Assembly: GCF_000715075.1 (NCBI RefSeq)
Contig: NC_134102.1
Location: 108,822,001 to 108,886,000 of the forward strand
DNA from: Nicotiana tabacum
Lineage: Eukaryota; Streptophyta; Magnoliopsida; Solanales; Solanaceae
Length of the DNA: 64,000 nucleotides
Direction: 5' to 3'
Both the position numbers and the translations under genes were made by a program. Positions within the stretch are counted from its first letter, which is position 1. Every line of letters begins with the position of its first letter. This document shows positions 1 to 11,399 of this stretch, one piece after another. Below the pieces are notes generated by a model, which searched no databases, had not been told where the DNA came from, and saw only the letters and a program-made list of their open reading frames with translations.

Positions 1-1060
1 TTTTGATTTACCGTTATAATCCATTTATCACATCTTACTCGTAATGGTTCATTTACTTTCTTCTTATTCTTCTGCTAATATTTCTGTATATCACCTTATT
101 ATGAAAACTTCTTCAAAACATTCTTTCACTTTTAGCCCCCCTTGATTCAACTCACTGACTCTTCGGGTCGCCTAACACTCTCTCTTTACTAGGGACGAGA
201 GCTATACAAAGGTAAATATTTATCCCTTCTAGGATTCCAATGCCATTCTTCTGAAATTTCTGAACATTCTAGTATTCATATCTGATTGTACTATTCTAGA
301 GGGCACCATCTAGGTGTCTCACAAGGAGAACCATTATCACATTTGCAATATCCCTCGAAAATGTGAGCTAATGATAACAATCCATCCACAATTTTGGGTT
401 ACTCTAACCCCAGCTGGATGCTGATATCCCATCCTTCTCTTAACTTATAGATGTTAGCTCCTACATGGCATAACTGAAATGGGTGTTGTCAAGTAAATAT
501 ATCTTTGTTATTGTTGAAAGTAACTCAGAATGCTTATATTTTTCTGCCTGGATTGTAAATACAGATAATCTTCACTAACTGGGTACCTCGTATCCTTCTT
601 CACCTAGCTTCTTTTACTTGTTGAAACTTGTATCTACCTTCTGATTCTCTCGTTGCTTTTTACCATATGGGTAGATAGATATTCATGCCTTAGGGCTCCT
701 TATCAAGAGGCTCACATGTCGTAGTACACACATCTACTGAAGGCCTTACATTTACTCATCATAAGCATGACACAAAATTGTGTTTCTCTGACTCAACTCT
801 TCCATAGCCACATTCAATCTCTTACCAACTGTCATTTTTGGATGTAGATATCATTGTATAATGAATAAAATAGAATTTAGGAATTTGAATTTCTTACATC
901 TAAACTCTACCACACAATCTAGAGTAAGAAGAAAGAGTGACAGTCCTAAATGCCCTGTAGCCTCCTGCTTATAAGTGTGGTGCACAACACACCCATAAAC
1001 AAGACTCTACTAGACACGACTTATAGACTCCCTAGGATAGAACTGTTCTGATACCACTTC
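1..1060 (-). mobile_element. Internal region of an LTR retrotransposon (element A), cut by the window edge
   Basis: This stretch lies downstream, in minus-strand sense, of the LTR at 1061-3328. The junction carries a primer-binding-site-like sequence, so it should be the untranslated leader and first part of the body of the same element. I see no recognisable gag or pol frame here; the open frames are short and chance-like. The remainder of the element and its 3' LTR would lie to the left of the window. The assignment rests on the LTR/PBS junction only. Confidence 0.55.
1045..1056 (-). other. Primer-binding site, initiator-Met tRNA type (element A)
   Basis: On the minus strand this reads TGGTATCAGAAC, four bases after the LTR end. 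The usual plant PBS complementary to initiator methionine tRNA is TGGTATCAGAGC, so there is one mismatch. It fixes the orientation (minus) and the inner LTR boundary. Confidence 0.7.
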
Positions 1061-3328
1061 TGTCACGACCCAAACTGATGGGCTGCGACGGGTACCTGGT
1101 ACCTTACTCAACCGAGTACCAACATGACGTATCTTTTCGTATCATACTATCATAGATAACTGAGCCGGAGAGGCTGCCGTGAGATAAGTAGAATACAACG
1201 TGAAATACCAACTTATACATATGACGTACTGGCCTATAAGGCCATACCAGTATCCGTATATATGACATATGTCTACAAGCCTCTAAGAGTACATAAATAT
1301 CATAAAGGTCGGGACAGAGCCCCGCCATACCAAACAATACACGTCTAAATCATACTGACCAAACAAGCAACTCCGAAGCAAATGGAGCGCACCAACTCCT
1401 TCCGCTGAGCTGATAGCCTATTTGGAGGACTCTCGACCTATCTATCGGGACCTGTGTGCATGAAACGCAGCGTCCCCGGGCAAAAGGGACGTCAGTACAA
1501 ATAAAGTAGCGAGTATGTAAGGAATGAAAATCAGTAAATTATAGACATGAGAGAAACATGGAGTAAAAGACTCGACATATAAGTCTGAATAGATTTTGTG
1601 AATCATTTAATATTATAATGTCATGCATGTGCGTATAAATGGCATACCATGCATAGTTATATGCGTTCATAACATCATCAAGCCTCTGAGAGCATCCCAT
1701 CATATCATCTCATTCACTGTGGGCAAATCATCAACGTATACCAGTTGATCAAGTGGTGGTGCGTATATAATGCCATAACCTCTTTCCATATCCCATATAC
1801 ATATAATATACACGTATATAATACCTTCTGGTCATGGGTCAATGTACATGTATAAATTCATGAAATGCATAAGAAATACGTTAATAAGATTTCTCGAATA
1901 TCATAAAATTAATATTCTTTTCGTACAAACTTTATCAAATACGTATTTTTCTGAGACCCATGAATAGAGGATATAATAATAATTCACATGGGGAATCAAG
2001 AATATAGACATCCATAGTATTTCTATGAATAGAGTTATTTATGAAAGTTGCGTATTTGCTCGTTTCGTTTGTATCGTACGGATCATGCCAAAAGGAAAAG
2101 AGGGATAGCCTTAACATACCTTAACTCTGATGAGTCCTTAATACCTTCCAAGAAATTCTTCAAACAACTCAATTCAATCTACCACATCATAAGGAGATTC
2201 AAAATCAGTGCTGAGTAAAGGCTAAGTCCTCAACTTAAACTAGTAGCTCGTTTACGTAAATTTGGGCAGCATCTCCCCTGTAATTAGGCCCTCCTCCTCC
2301 AATACCATATACCAACAACAACAAGAACATAACAATAACAACATGTAAGCATCATTTTCCAACCTTATCTCCATCACAATATACCACAAAACATCCTACA
2401 CACCATAATCACTTCATACATAAAACGACAACCAAAGTAGTGTCAAACAACTTAAACAAATATAACGACGAACGACCAGCCCACCATTCCATCATTATGT
2501 GGTGTTTCTCCACACTATTTGTCCTCCGGAACTCCATTAAATAGTAGAAAAAAATACAACCCAAAGGCAACACGAAACAGACCACAAAATAGTCCACTAC
2601 AAGTCAAATAACTCTAACTCACGGCTTTCGATCACCGTCCCGTGAGTTCTAACTATTAGGAAACGAATTTATGAACTTTTCTTGATATTTTAAAACTTAA
2701 ATAAAGAAATTAAAAATTTTATTAACTATTAAATACATTCCAAAACTCAAACTACAAAGAAAAAGAGAGGCGATATAGCGATACTTACGTCGTAGGGATA
2801 GTTTTTATGTTATCGCTTCTTGATTTCGTGTCCGAGATGATAGTCTTGTTTAAAGCATTATTAGAGAGCTAAAGCACCATTTTTATGGAGTTATCTGGTC
2901 AGATGCTATGTAAAAATGAAGAGAGATAGACAAGTTAACAAAATATATATATCAACTTTTGAAAAGTCAAAAGGTGCTAGCTTGGCACCCTCTGATTTGC
3001 CCATCTTCCGACGCTTTTATCTTTTTATCCGGATATAGTATAAACAAACGGTTAAGAGCGTTGGAACCTACATTCAAAGACCTTAAATTTAGTATATAAT
3101 ATGTCCCAAAAGACCTCATATATCACACGAAATATATTTCTCAAAAAGCACTGTTACAGGGCAAATCCTTAGTCGGTGTTTCCGCAACTTTAATCTGATT
3201 TTTTCTAAACTTCATATTTTCTATCCAAACATCATATATAGACATATTATGATTTTAAAATTATTTAAATCATGATTAACAAGTCTCATATTCTTTATAC
3301 GTCACCTTGGGACGCACAAGGTGTAACA
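1061..3328 (-). repeat. 5' LTR of gypsy-type element A (2268 bp)
   Basis: On the minus strand the block starts TGTTACACC and ends GGTCGTGACA, giving TG...CA ends with a TGT/ACA inverted repeat. The inner end is followed by a PBS. The outer end at 3328 abruptly interrupts the RNase H region of the Tat-type element, showing insertion into that older copy. A segment near 1466-1500 (GGGACGTCAGTAC and neighbours) is of a kind also seen in the LTR at 50875-53280, suggesting related families. Short open frames inside are chance. Confidence 0.7.
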
Positions 3329-3424
3329 GTTTACCACAAGCAGGGAGTCGCATTTGGCCTCGATGACCTCTGCTCCCAAACTTTTAGCTAGCTAGAGACC
3401 TTAAATCATGGCCTCATACTCGGC

Positions 3425-4310
3425 CTAATTGTTAGTTAACTTGGAAGTTTTGATAGCTTGTCTAATTGCATTACCCGCGGGCGGCTTCAAAACGATGCCT
3501 AGCCCGGACCCCTTCACGTTCGAAGCGCCTGTGAAGAGGATCCACACCCCCGATGATGTACCTGACTTTAATAATAGTTCCTTTTCGACCTCGAGTACGA
3601 GGGATGGCGTAAAGTCGACCACGAAGTCCGCTAAGATTTGAGACTTGATGGTCGTTCGGGGTCTATACTCGATATCGTACCCACTAATCTCGACGGTCCA
3701 TTTGGCCAATCAGCTCGAAAGTTCGGGCTTATGCAAAATATTGCGAAGGGGATAAGTAGTCACCACACAGATCGGGTGACACTGAAAATATGATTTTAAT
3801 TTCCTAGAGACAAGCGCTAATTTTTCTAAGTGTGGGTACCGGGTCTCGGCCTCACCTAAAGTTCGACTAACATAGTAAATAAGAAATTGCGTACCTTGCT
3901 CTTCTCGAACTAGGACCCCACTTACTGCGATTTCCGAGACTGCTAAGTATAAGTAGAGTTGCTCGTCCGCTTTCAGAGTATGAAGCAGTGGCGGGCTCGA
4001 TATGTATCGCTTTAATTCTTTCAATGCTTGTTGGCATTCCGGGGTCCATGCAAAATTGTTCTTCTTTTTTAGCAGTGAGAAGAACCTGTGACTTCTATCT
4101 GAAGACCTCGAGATGAATTGGCCTAGGGCGTTTATGCGCCCTGTTAATCTTTGTACGGCCTTAACATTGTCCACGATTGTGATGTCTTCGATTGCCTTGA
4201 TCTTATCGGGGTTGATTTCAATCCCCCGATTTGATACCATGAAGCCGAGGAACTTGCCCGGGCCGACCCCGAATGCACATTTCTCTGGGTTTGAGTTTCA
4301 TGTAGTATTT
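3425..4310 (-). pseudogene. Gypsy RNase H plus N-terminus of archaeal-type RNase H (broken)
   Basis: The minus frame 4240-3710 holds the end of RT and the connection/RNase H region (motifs FAWTPECQQAL, YYVSRTLGEAETRYPHLEK). An in-frame stop at 3710 separates it from the continuation at 3709-3425 (KWTVEISGYDIEYRPRT, then LFTGASNVKGSGLGIVL). The latter matches the start of the additional RNase H of Tat elements, where the first catalytic aspartate normally sits in a DGA/DGS motif; here it reads TGA, so the Asp is lost. Coding similarity ends close to the foreign LTR at 3328. It degrades the RNA of the RNA:DNA hybrid in intact relatives. Confidence 0.8.
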
Positions 4311-4367
4311 CCTTAGTATATCGAAGGTCTCCTACAAATGTGTCAAATGGTCCTCTGCTCGCAGGGA

Positions 4368-4982
4368 CTAAACTAGCATATCATCAATATAAACCTCCAT
4401 TGATTTACCTATTTGTTCTTCGAACATTCGATTTACTAACGTTGATAAGTGGCACCAGGATTTTTTAGTCCAAATGGCATTACATTGTAACAATAGGTAC
4501 AGAGTCTTTTCTTGATCCTCCGGGTTCATTTGTATTTGATTGTACCCGGAGTAGGCATCGAGAAAACTAAGGATCTCGTGGCCGGCCGTGGCATCGATTA
4601 TGAGATCGATACTCGGCAGAGGAAAAGAGTCTTTAGGACATACTTTGTTTAAATCTTTATAATATACGCACATTCTAAGTTTATTTCCCTTTTTAGGGAC
4701 TACGACTATGTTTGCTAACCATTCGGGATATTTTACTTCCCGAATGGATCCTATTTTGAGAAGTTTGGCTACCTCGTCCTTGATGAATGCATGTTTTATC
4801 TCGGACTGGGGCCTTCTCTTTTCTTTTACCGAGCGAAACTTCAGGTCCAAGCTCAGTCGATGTGTAGTGATCTCCGGCGGGATCCCTGTCATATCTAGGT
4901 GGGACCAAGCAAAACAATCCATATTATTGATAAGAAATTTAATGAGTTTTTCCCTGAGCTCGGGGGTTAACCCCGTACCCAC
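4368..4982 (-). pseudogene. Gypsy reverse transcriptase fragment
   Basis: The minus-strand frame carries recognisable RT blocks in order: NMDCFAWSHLDMTGI upstream, VVVPKKGNKLRMCVYYKDLNKVCPKD (block 1-2 region), FLDAYSGYNQI (block with the first catalytic Asp) and the catalytic VYIDDMLV motif near the end. The segment between FLDAYSGYNQI and YIDD is garbled (around 4440-4500), consistent with compensating small indels that disrupt the usual FG.P.NAGAT-like stretch. Downstream the RNase H part is in another frame. It is a decayed polymerase gene of the Tat-type element. Confidence 0.85.
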
Positions 4983-5156
4983 GTAGAACTTTCCATCGGG
5001 TAGATGCTCGATTAGTATGACTTGCTCCAGCTCTTCGACTGTCGATTTGGTGGCGTCAGAATCCTCGGGGATTATGAAGGATCGAGGGGTCCAGTAGTCA
5101 TCGTCCTCGTCTATTCCCTGCTTCTCCGACTGAGTCGAGGCTGGTGGCCGTGGTTG

Positions 5157-5837
5157 CTATTTAGCTTCATGTTTTCCTTTGTACTCCGATTCCTTTATTG
5201 ACGAAAGTGCCGATACCGGTATTACTTCGTCGACCGCAAACATCTCTTTGGCAGTATCTTGTTCCCCATACACCATTTTTACTCTATCCGGTGTTGGGAA
5301 CTTCAGCATTTGGTGAAGGGTTAAGGGGACCGCCCTCATGTTGTGAATCCAGGGTCTTCCGAGCAGTGCGTTGTATCTCATATCGACCTCGATCATATGG
5401 AACTTTGTTTCTTGAATAGTTCTGGCTACATTTACTGGTAGGATGATTTCACCTTTAGTTGTTTCACTCGCCATATTGAAGCCATTGAGAATCCGAGCTG
5501 CGGGTGCGATCTGATCTTGTAGGCCGAGTTGCTCCACGACCCTCGATCGAATAATATTGGCTGAGCTTCCTGGATCAATTAAAACACGTTTAACCTGAAT
5601 TTTATTCATAAGGATAGAGATTACCAAAGCATCATTGTGGGGTTGTGAGATCCCTTCTGCTTCCTCATTATTGAATGATAAAGTGCCTTCTGGCACATAG
5701 TCTCGAGTTCTTTTTTCCCTGGTGATTGATACTTTAGTGCGTTTGAACACGGGCCCTTGTGGAATATCGACCCCACCAACGATCATGTGAATCACGTGTT
5801 GTGGTTCTTCCTGATCGTTTTTCCTGTTTGCATCCAT
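5157..5837 (-). pseudogene. Gypsy aspartic protease region
   Basis: The 226-codon minus frame includes VLIDPGSSANII, the retropepsin active-site context (DxGSS), and ALLGRPWIHNMRAVPLTLHQ, the conserved C-terminal part of plant gypsy proteases. It overlaps the preceding gag-side frame (6142-5792) by 46 bases in a different frame, so a frameshift lies between them. The active-site Asp is present. The frame stops at 5157 before the RT frame begins at 4982. Confidence 0.8.
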
Positions 5838-6142
5838 GTCTCTGAAATGTTTTTAGCTCGGTCGCTCAAGAATTCTCGAAGGTGACCCTCGTTGAATAGA
5901 CGGGCCACCTCCTCCCTTAGTTGTCTGCAGTCTTCGGTTCTATGACCATGTGTACCATGGTATTTGCATATTTGATTGGGATTTCTTTGGGATGGATCGG
6001 TTTGTAGGGGTCTGGGCCATTTAGTATCTTTGATTCTCCCAATGGCTGACACAATACCTGATGCATCGATGCTGAAGTTGTATTCTGATAATCGTGGTTC
6101 TTCTGTGGGATCAGCATGTTTATCAAAGCTACTTTTGCTCAT
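5792..6142 (-). pseudogene. Gypsy gag C-terminus with CCHC-like segment
   Basis: The frame contains ICKYHGTHGHRTEDCRQLREE, a zinc-binding-like C-H-H-C arrangement characteristic of the gag/protease junction in Tat-clade elements, followed by ARLFNEGHLREFL. Its upstream connection to the main gag frame (6146-6445) is disrupted by several stops. The role in intact relatives is nucleic-acid binding during packaging. Confidence 0.7.
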
Positions 6143-6445
6143 GAGCCCTCGAGAGCTCTATCCTCGATCGTTCCTTCGATCATTTCGGATGGGATTGTGT
6201 CATGGGCCGTTGTTCCTACGATCTGCGTTGTATGGTTAGTACAGATCTCTGTTCAACCGGGGTTCTTTGTCGATATCCCTTTGAGTTCTGCCGACGGGCC
6301 TGTTTAGCTAAACGGAACCGGAAGGGGTCCCCAATTGATCATCCTCAACCCTGATATTTGACTGGTACTGATTATGTACATCGACCCAGGTTACCGCTGG
6401 ATATTCAATTAAATTCTGCTTTAGCTGTCGTGATGCCACCGAACT

Positions 6446-7543
6446 TCATTCGTTCAAACCTTGAGTAAAGGCTTGAACAACCCAATCGTCTGTGACCAGT
6501 GGTAGTTCCATGCGTTCCATATGGAACCGAGATACGAATTCCCTCAATATTTTGTTGTCTTTTTGTTTCACCTTGAAGAGGTTCGACTTCCTAGTCGCAA
6601 CCTTTATTGCTCCGGTATGTGCCTTTACGAAGGAGTCTGCAAGCATGGCGAAGGAATCGATTGAATTAGGCGGCAAATTGTGGTACCATATCATTGCTCC
6701 TTTCGATAAGGTTTCTCCAAATTTCTTCAGTAGAACAGATTCAATCTCATCGTCTTCTAAGTCATTCCCTTTTATTGTGCATGTATAAGAAGTGACATGC
6801 TCATTAGGGTCGGTGGTCCCATTGTACTTAGGAATTTCTGGCATTTGGAATTTCTTCGGAATGAGTTTTGGAGCCGCACTTGGAGGGAAAGGCTTTTGTA
6901 CGAATTTTTTTGAATCCATACCCTTTAGAATCGGCGGTGCCTCCGGTATTTGGTCAACCCGGGAGTTGTATGTCTCTACTTTCTTATCATTTGCCTCGAT
7001 TTTCTTTTCTCCCGATTCAATCCGTTTAGTGAGCTCCTCGAACATTTTTATAATGACGGGGTCAGTTCCCGATTCGTTGGCGTTCGACCTTTCTGGCACA
7101 GGCTCGGTCCTGTGGACAACTTCTGGTTCGATCTTACTCGGTGTTCGGTGCTGATTTTGTAGTTGTACTATAGCGGCTTGTTGAGCCTGTAACATTTCTA
7201 ATATCAATTAGAGGCTAACTCCACCATCTTCTCCGCCTTGCGTACCTCGACCACCCGATCGAACTTCCCTGCGTATGCTACCTTCGGGATCAAAGCCCAA
7301 ATTTGCATTTACGGCGACATGTGAACTGACATCGACAGGATTTGCAATTGGTGTTCCCTCGAGGTCAGCTTGAGGCGCCTCGATCCCTGGGGCGGCAATA
7401 TTGTCATTTTTCCCGTAAAATCCGAGGCCGTTGTCACCATGTGTAGGCGCTGCTTGTGAGTTTGACATGTTTATCCTGAAAACAAAGATTCTTACGAAAA
7501 CAAGTGTAAAGCGGTGTGTGTTATCGGAATTAGTATTAAGCAA
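6446..7543 (-). pseudogene. Gypsy gag (capsid) region, split by one stop codon
   Basis: Two consecutive minus frames (7543-7208 and 7207-6446) are in the same frame and separated by a single TAA. The first is a low-complexity N-terminus. The second has a glutamine-rich helix (EMLQAQQAAIVQLQNQ) followed by the retrotransposon gag domain (MIWYHNLPPNSIDSFAMLADSFVKAH ... LREFVSRFHMERMEL). The gag domain ends with VQAFTQGLNE, as in plant gypsy elements. After 6446 the frame is lost. It is not expected to produce a working capsid protein. Confidence 0.8.
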
Positions 7544-7579
7544 TCACTATTATCCTTAGCCCCACGGTGGGTGCCAAAC

Positions 7580-8223
7580 TGTTTACCCTTAAAATTGGAT
7601 AACAATTAAACTTATAATGTGGTTCTAAGGACACGTGATTTTACTTAATACCAATTGATAAATATGAAGATTAATAACAAAAATGAACTATAAAGTAAAA
7701 TAAATCAGTGTTAGAATGGAACTCAGCCCTCGAGTTTGGATACCCTTCGAACTGGTTGATGTAAGAACAATCAAATTATAACAAGCTGATGAACAATAGT
7801 ATAAACGAGAAAGAGAATTATATTATTTTTATATCTGTGAACAATGTGTCTTACAAATGATTAGAACCCCCCTTTAAATAGTAGAGAAATTTCACTTATG
7901 GTATAATTCTAATTACAGAAGAAAATCCCATAATTAGCTAATTAACCGTTTCTGATTTGATCCGTTCCGAGATTTACGCCATGACCCTCGACCAGTCACG
8001 GATATCTCGCCTTTCTATTATTGTACTATCTTCGATCTTGTTCGTTGTCTTTCTCATTTGGCTTTGATCGCTACTAACTTCGATCTCGACAGGTACTTCG
8101 ATTCTGAACTCGGTACCTTATCCTCGTGATTTAGTCTGTTCCGTTACGAGGCCATCCTTCGATGCAACCTCCCGGTCTCGGTCAAATAGTAAAATCGGGT
8201 GGGTCCGATTTTAACCGTATACA
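7580..8223 (-). repeat. 5' LTR of the Tat-like element (644 bp)
   Basis: On the minus strand it begins TGTATACGGTTAAAATCGG and ends GGGTAAACA, so it has TG...CA ends with a TGT/ACA inverted repeat. It is followed by TTTGGCACCCACCGTGGGG, the common post-LTR/PBS context of plant gypsy elements. The gag leader begins directly after. The partner 3' LTR is not in the window. Confidence 0.75.
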
Positions 8224-8779
8224 TTCTTCAAACACATGACTCTGAATTACTTGTGGACACGGGGGCGAATTATATGTGATCAAGAGTAAATATCTTTGCC
8301 AAAAATTACACTGTATATGGGGTGAAATATTATTTGTTACTAATAAAAAAAATTAGATTTTGAACACCCTTGCATAGTCCACTGACAAAGGATATTTAAA
8401 ATTTGAACACCTTTATTGAATTTTCAGATTTAGTCATTTTGAATTAGTTATATATTTATATAAGCATGTGATTATTGTTAACCGTCTTCTAACCTTTTCT
8501 ATAAAGTCTCATTTATGCCCATAAAACTATTTTTAATTTATTGAACTATAAAAATATGTCTTCATCCAGAGGTCAATTTTAGTTAGTCATTCTCCATAAG
8601 ATAAGGTAATTTAGATAGACAAAACGTAAATACCAAGGTGAATGAAAATACATCTTTGGACTTGGAGCAAAAGTTAAAGTTTGTGTACCACTACGTTTTA
8701 ATTTTGTTTAATTTCTTTTTCCTTTGGGGTGATTCTCTTATTCTTTTTGCTGGTACCCCATGACGAACCTTATATAGTC
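8224..8779. other. Intergenic AT-rich DNA
   Basis: Flanking DNA upstream of the Tat-like element in its own orientation. I see no coding frame, RNA gene or recognisable repeat here. Confidence 0.5.
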
Positions 8780-9150
8780 TGTTTGGCCAAACTGTAAAAA
8801 TCAGTTTATTTTAAGAAGTATTTTTTTTTAAAAGTATTTTTTTCTAAAGTACTTTTGGAAAGAAACAGTTTGTGTTTGACTAATTAATTTGAAAATCACT
8901 TCTAAATAACAATTAGTATTTGACAGACTTTTAAAAATTATTTCTAAGTGTATTTTTCTCAAAATTATTTTTCAAAAAAATACTTTTGGAGAAAAATTAT
9001 TTTTTCTGTTTCTTCAAAACTGTTTCGTCTTCTCCTTAAAAATACTTTTTTTTTTCTTTCAAAAGCTTGGCCAAACATTTAACTTTGAAAAAACAGTATT
9101 TTTTTTAAAAAAAACAAGTATTTTTAGGATCGGATAAGCTAGGTCAAACA
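8780..9150. mobile_element. MITE-like element with TGTTTGGCCAAACT ends (about 370 bp)
   Basis: The left end TGTTTGGCCAAACT and the reverse complement of the right end, TGTTTGACCTAGCT, form an imperfect 14-bp terminal inverted repeat. The interior is rich in AAGTATTTTT-type motifs in both orientations and has a further internal TTGGCCAAACA near 9066. This is a very common non-autonomous repeat type in Solanaceae. No target duplication could be confirmed. Confidence 0.55.
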
Positions 9151-10480
9151 TGAACTTATCAACCAAAGCAGTACACGTTGCGTCTAGCAATGTTTCCCGC
9201 GTACCAAAAAATTTCCTTTTTCTTTTTGTATGTCACATCAATTAACAAAACCATTACTCCAAATCTCCAATAAAGAACTTGGGTATACATTTGGCTTTTT
9301 AGTACTTGAACCGTTTTCATTTTATTTTATGTAGTAGTATTATTTATTTTAAAAATTATACTTTTTTATATTTAAATAATTTATTACAAATTTTATCTTT
9401 AATAACTATGCATATTTAAAACTATGGGTGTTCAAACCGAAGCAGAAAATCGCATTAAATCGAAAAATCAAACCAAACCGATTAAAAAACCCGATTAGGT
9501 TTGGTTTGGTATTGAGTAAAAAAAGTCTGAACCAAACCGCATATAAATATATATATTTTTTAGACTTTATATAAAATTTTCTTTAAAAATATCTAGAAAT
9601 ATTTGGGATCCTCTCATGGGATGTAATATTTAATAAAAATATGAAGTGCATTCATTTTTATTTACTCTAAATAATGGGTTGTATCATCACTTTCTTATCA
9701 AATGTTACTGAAATGCGTCAATTATCTTTTTGTTCTTCGATATTCATATGTCAAGATTTCTTATATCTTTTTTGAATTTGAATTAATGGTATTTCGATAA
9801 TTTAGGTATCATATTGATTTTTATGTTTAATCATTAAATTCGATTAACCTTGAATACATCAACGAAAAATTATTGTTAGACGACTAAAAAAAATAACTAT
9901 TATGTGTTACTAAAAAAAATTTCCATAAGAATATTTTAATAGATTACATGCTTGTCAATTTTTTTAATTTTTACTATACATATATTCATCTATCAAAACT
10001 TTATTTATAATTTTAACAAAGTAATACTGAAATAATATTCATGTAAAAAACCGAAAAACCCAAAAAATCTTAACCGATATAATTGGGTTGGTTTGATTTT
10101 GATAAAAACTGAATCAACCATATAAACTATCTATAAGTTTTAAAGATATTTTTTTCTTAAAATAACACTGTAGCTCCAGATAAGCTAACTGATTAGAGAA
10201 AAATGAGTATTTTACTAGTACTAATAATAGGTTAACATTGCATGAGAGTATTTATACTAAAAAAATTTATTAACATGTCTAAGAAATGAGGTGTCATTTT
10301 GTTTGTTATAAAGTAATGTTTGAGTGGAAAAGTAACCAAGTATTTAAACTTCAGAAATAACTACTATAATTATTTCAAAAGAATAAATGTTTACTAGATT
10401 TTCTTTCTAAAAAAAGAAAAAACAATTTTCTCCATCAATTTATAATTGAAAGGAATTAGAAGATGACGTACACGAGCTTG
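9151..10480. repeat. AT-rich intergenic DNA with a CCGAACC-type interspersed repeat (9424-10140)
   Basis: Within this stretch, 9424-9545 reads as a GGGTGTTCAAACCGAA start followed by AAACCAAACCG motifs, and 10045-10130 carries matching AACCGA...TTGGTTTGATTTTGATAAAAAC motifs. Together they look like the two ends of a widespread plant interspersed repeat. I could not define terminal inverted repeats or a duplication. The rest is AT-rich and has no gene. Confidence 0.4.
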
Positions 10481-11177
10481 AGGTTCTTTAAAAGAACCAA
10501 CCGTAACGTATGGACGTGACACAACACCAGTCCCAACATGCTGACTCTTAACTCTCTCTAATTTTTTTCCCTACAAAAAATCAACAAAATTTAGCAAAAA
10601 CTTCCGCCTTCACGTTCACGAATCTTTTGACAAAGGTTTCCCTTTTCTTCTCACTTGTCTTCTTTCTTTACTTCTCCTACTATTCAATTCATTTTTCCAT
10701 TTTCTTTTTTGCAGGTTCAGTGCAAATGATCGGGTTTTAAATAACTTGAATTCGTCGAAATTTTTTAACTTGCTTGTTCAGTTTTTGAGCTTGTGTTGAC
10801 TCTTTTTACAGTTTCTTTTTTCCTGCTTCAGGTTGTTTCTGTTAACAAGTAAGTCCCACCCTTTTGCTTTCCTGTTCTCATCGTCTATTATTTGACCTTC
10901 TTTTTTGGGTGTCTCCTATTTGATTAATCTTTTTTTAGAATTTGGGCTGAAAGAATTAATCTTTTTTGTTTATCTGATCATGAGTTTTGTTTAGTTTTCT
11001 TTGAAGATGTGTGGAGTGAGAGGTGTGTCTCAGTTAGGATACTGTGTGCTTTGTCAGTTACAATCATCGTTTACTTTACCTTTTTTGTGGGGGAGGAGGA
11101 GGGGTGGATAGGTTAATTTTCAGGTTGACTTTAACTATAAGCTTGAATTATTGTTTCTAACCTATAAATGAAAAAGT

Positions 11178-11250
11178 AAAACAACAACAACAACAACAAT
11201 ACCTTAATTCCAAATAGATTGGGGTCGGTTGCTATATGAATCTTTAAATC
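11178..11250 (-). mobile_element. Truncated SINE/LINE 3' end (CAA repeat tail)
   Basis: The sequence starts with a CAACAACAACAACAA run followed by AATTCCAAATAGATTGGGGTCGG and CTATATGAATC. In minus-strand sense this is the 3' end of Au-SINE/RTE-type plant retroposons, which finish ...ATAGCCGACCCCA... and TTG repeats. Only about 70 bp are present. Confidence 0.5.
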
Positions 11251-11340
11251 TTTATTTAAACTCAACTCATGTCATCATTATACCAAATAAAATTAAAAGT
11301 GAAAAATAATTTAAATATATTTTATATTTATTTTGAAGAA

Positions 11341-11399
11341 CAGAACACCCCAGACCCCATTTATGGGATAACTCTGGGTTTGTTGTTGTTGTTGTTGTC
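11341..11399 (+). mobile_element. Truncated TS SINE 3' end
   Basis: CCCCAGACCCCATTTATGGG, followed by CTGGGTTTGTTGTTGTTG, is the 3' end of the Solanaceae TS SINE. It matches, in opposite orientation, the tail of the longer copy at 16501-16729. The tRNA-like head is missing. Confidence 0.65.

Larger units (their letters stand above)
3329..8223 (-). mobile_element. Ty3/gypsy retrotransposon relic, Tat-like lineage (truncated)
   Basis: Reading on the minus strand, the order is 5' LTR (8223-7580), leader, gag, CCHC-like segment, aspartic protease, reverse transcriptase, RNase H and the start of a second, archaeal-type RNase H. Gag-PR-RT-RH followed by a second RNase H is typical of the Tat clade (Retand/Ogre-like). 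Frameshifts and stops break every gene, so it is dead. The 3' portion (rest of the second RNase H, integrase, 3' LTR) is separated from this part by the element inserted at 3328. No integrase is visible. Confidence 0.85.
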
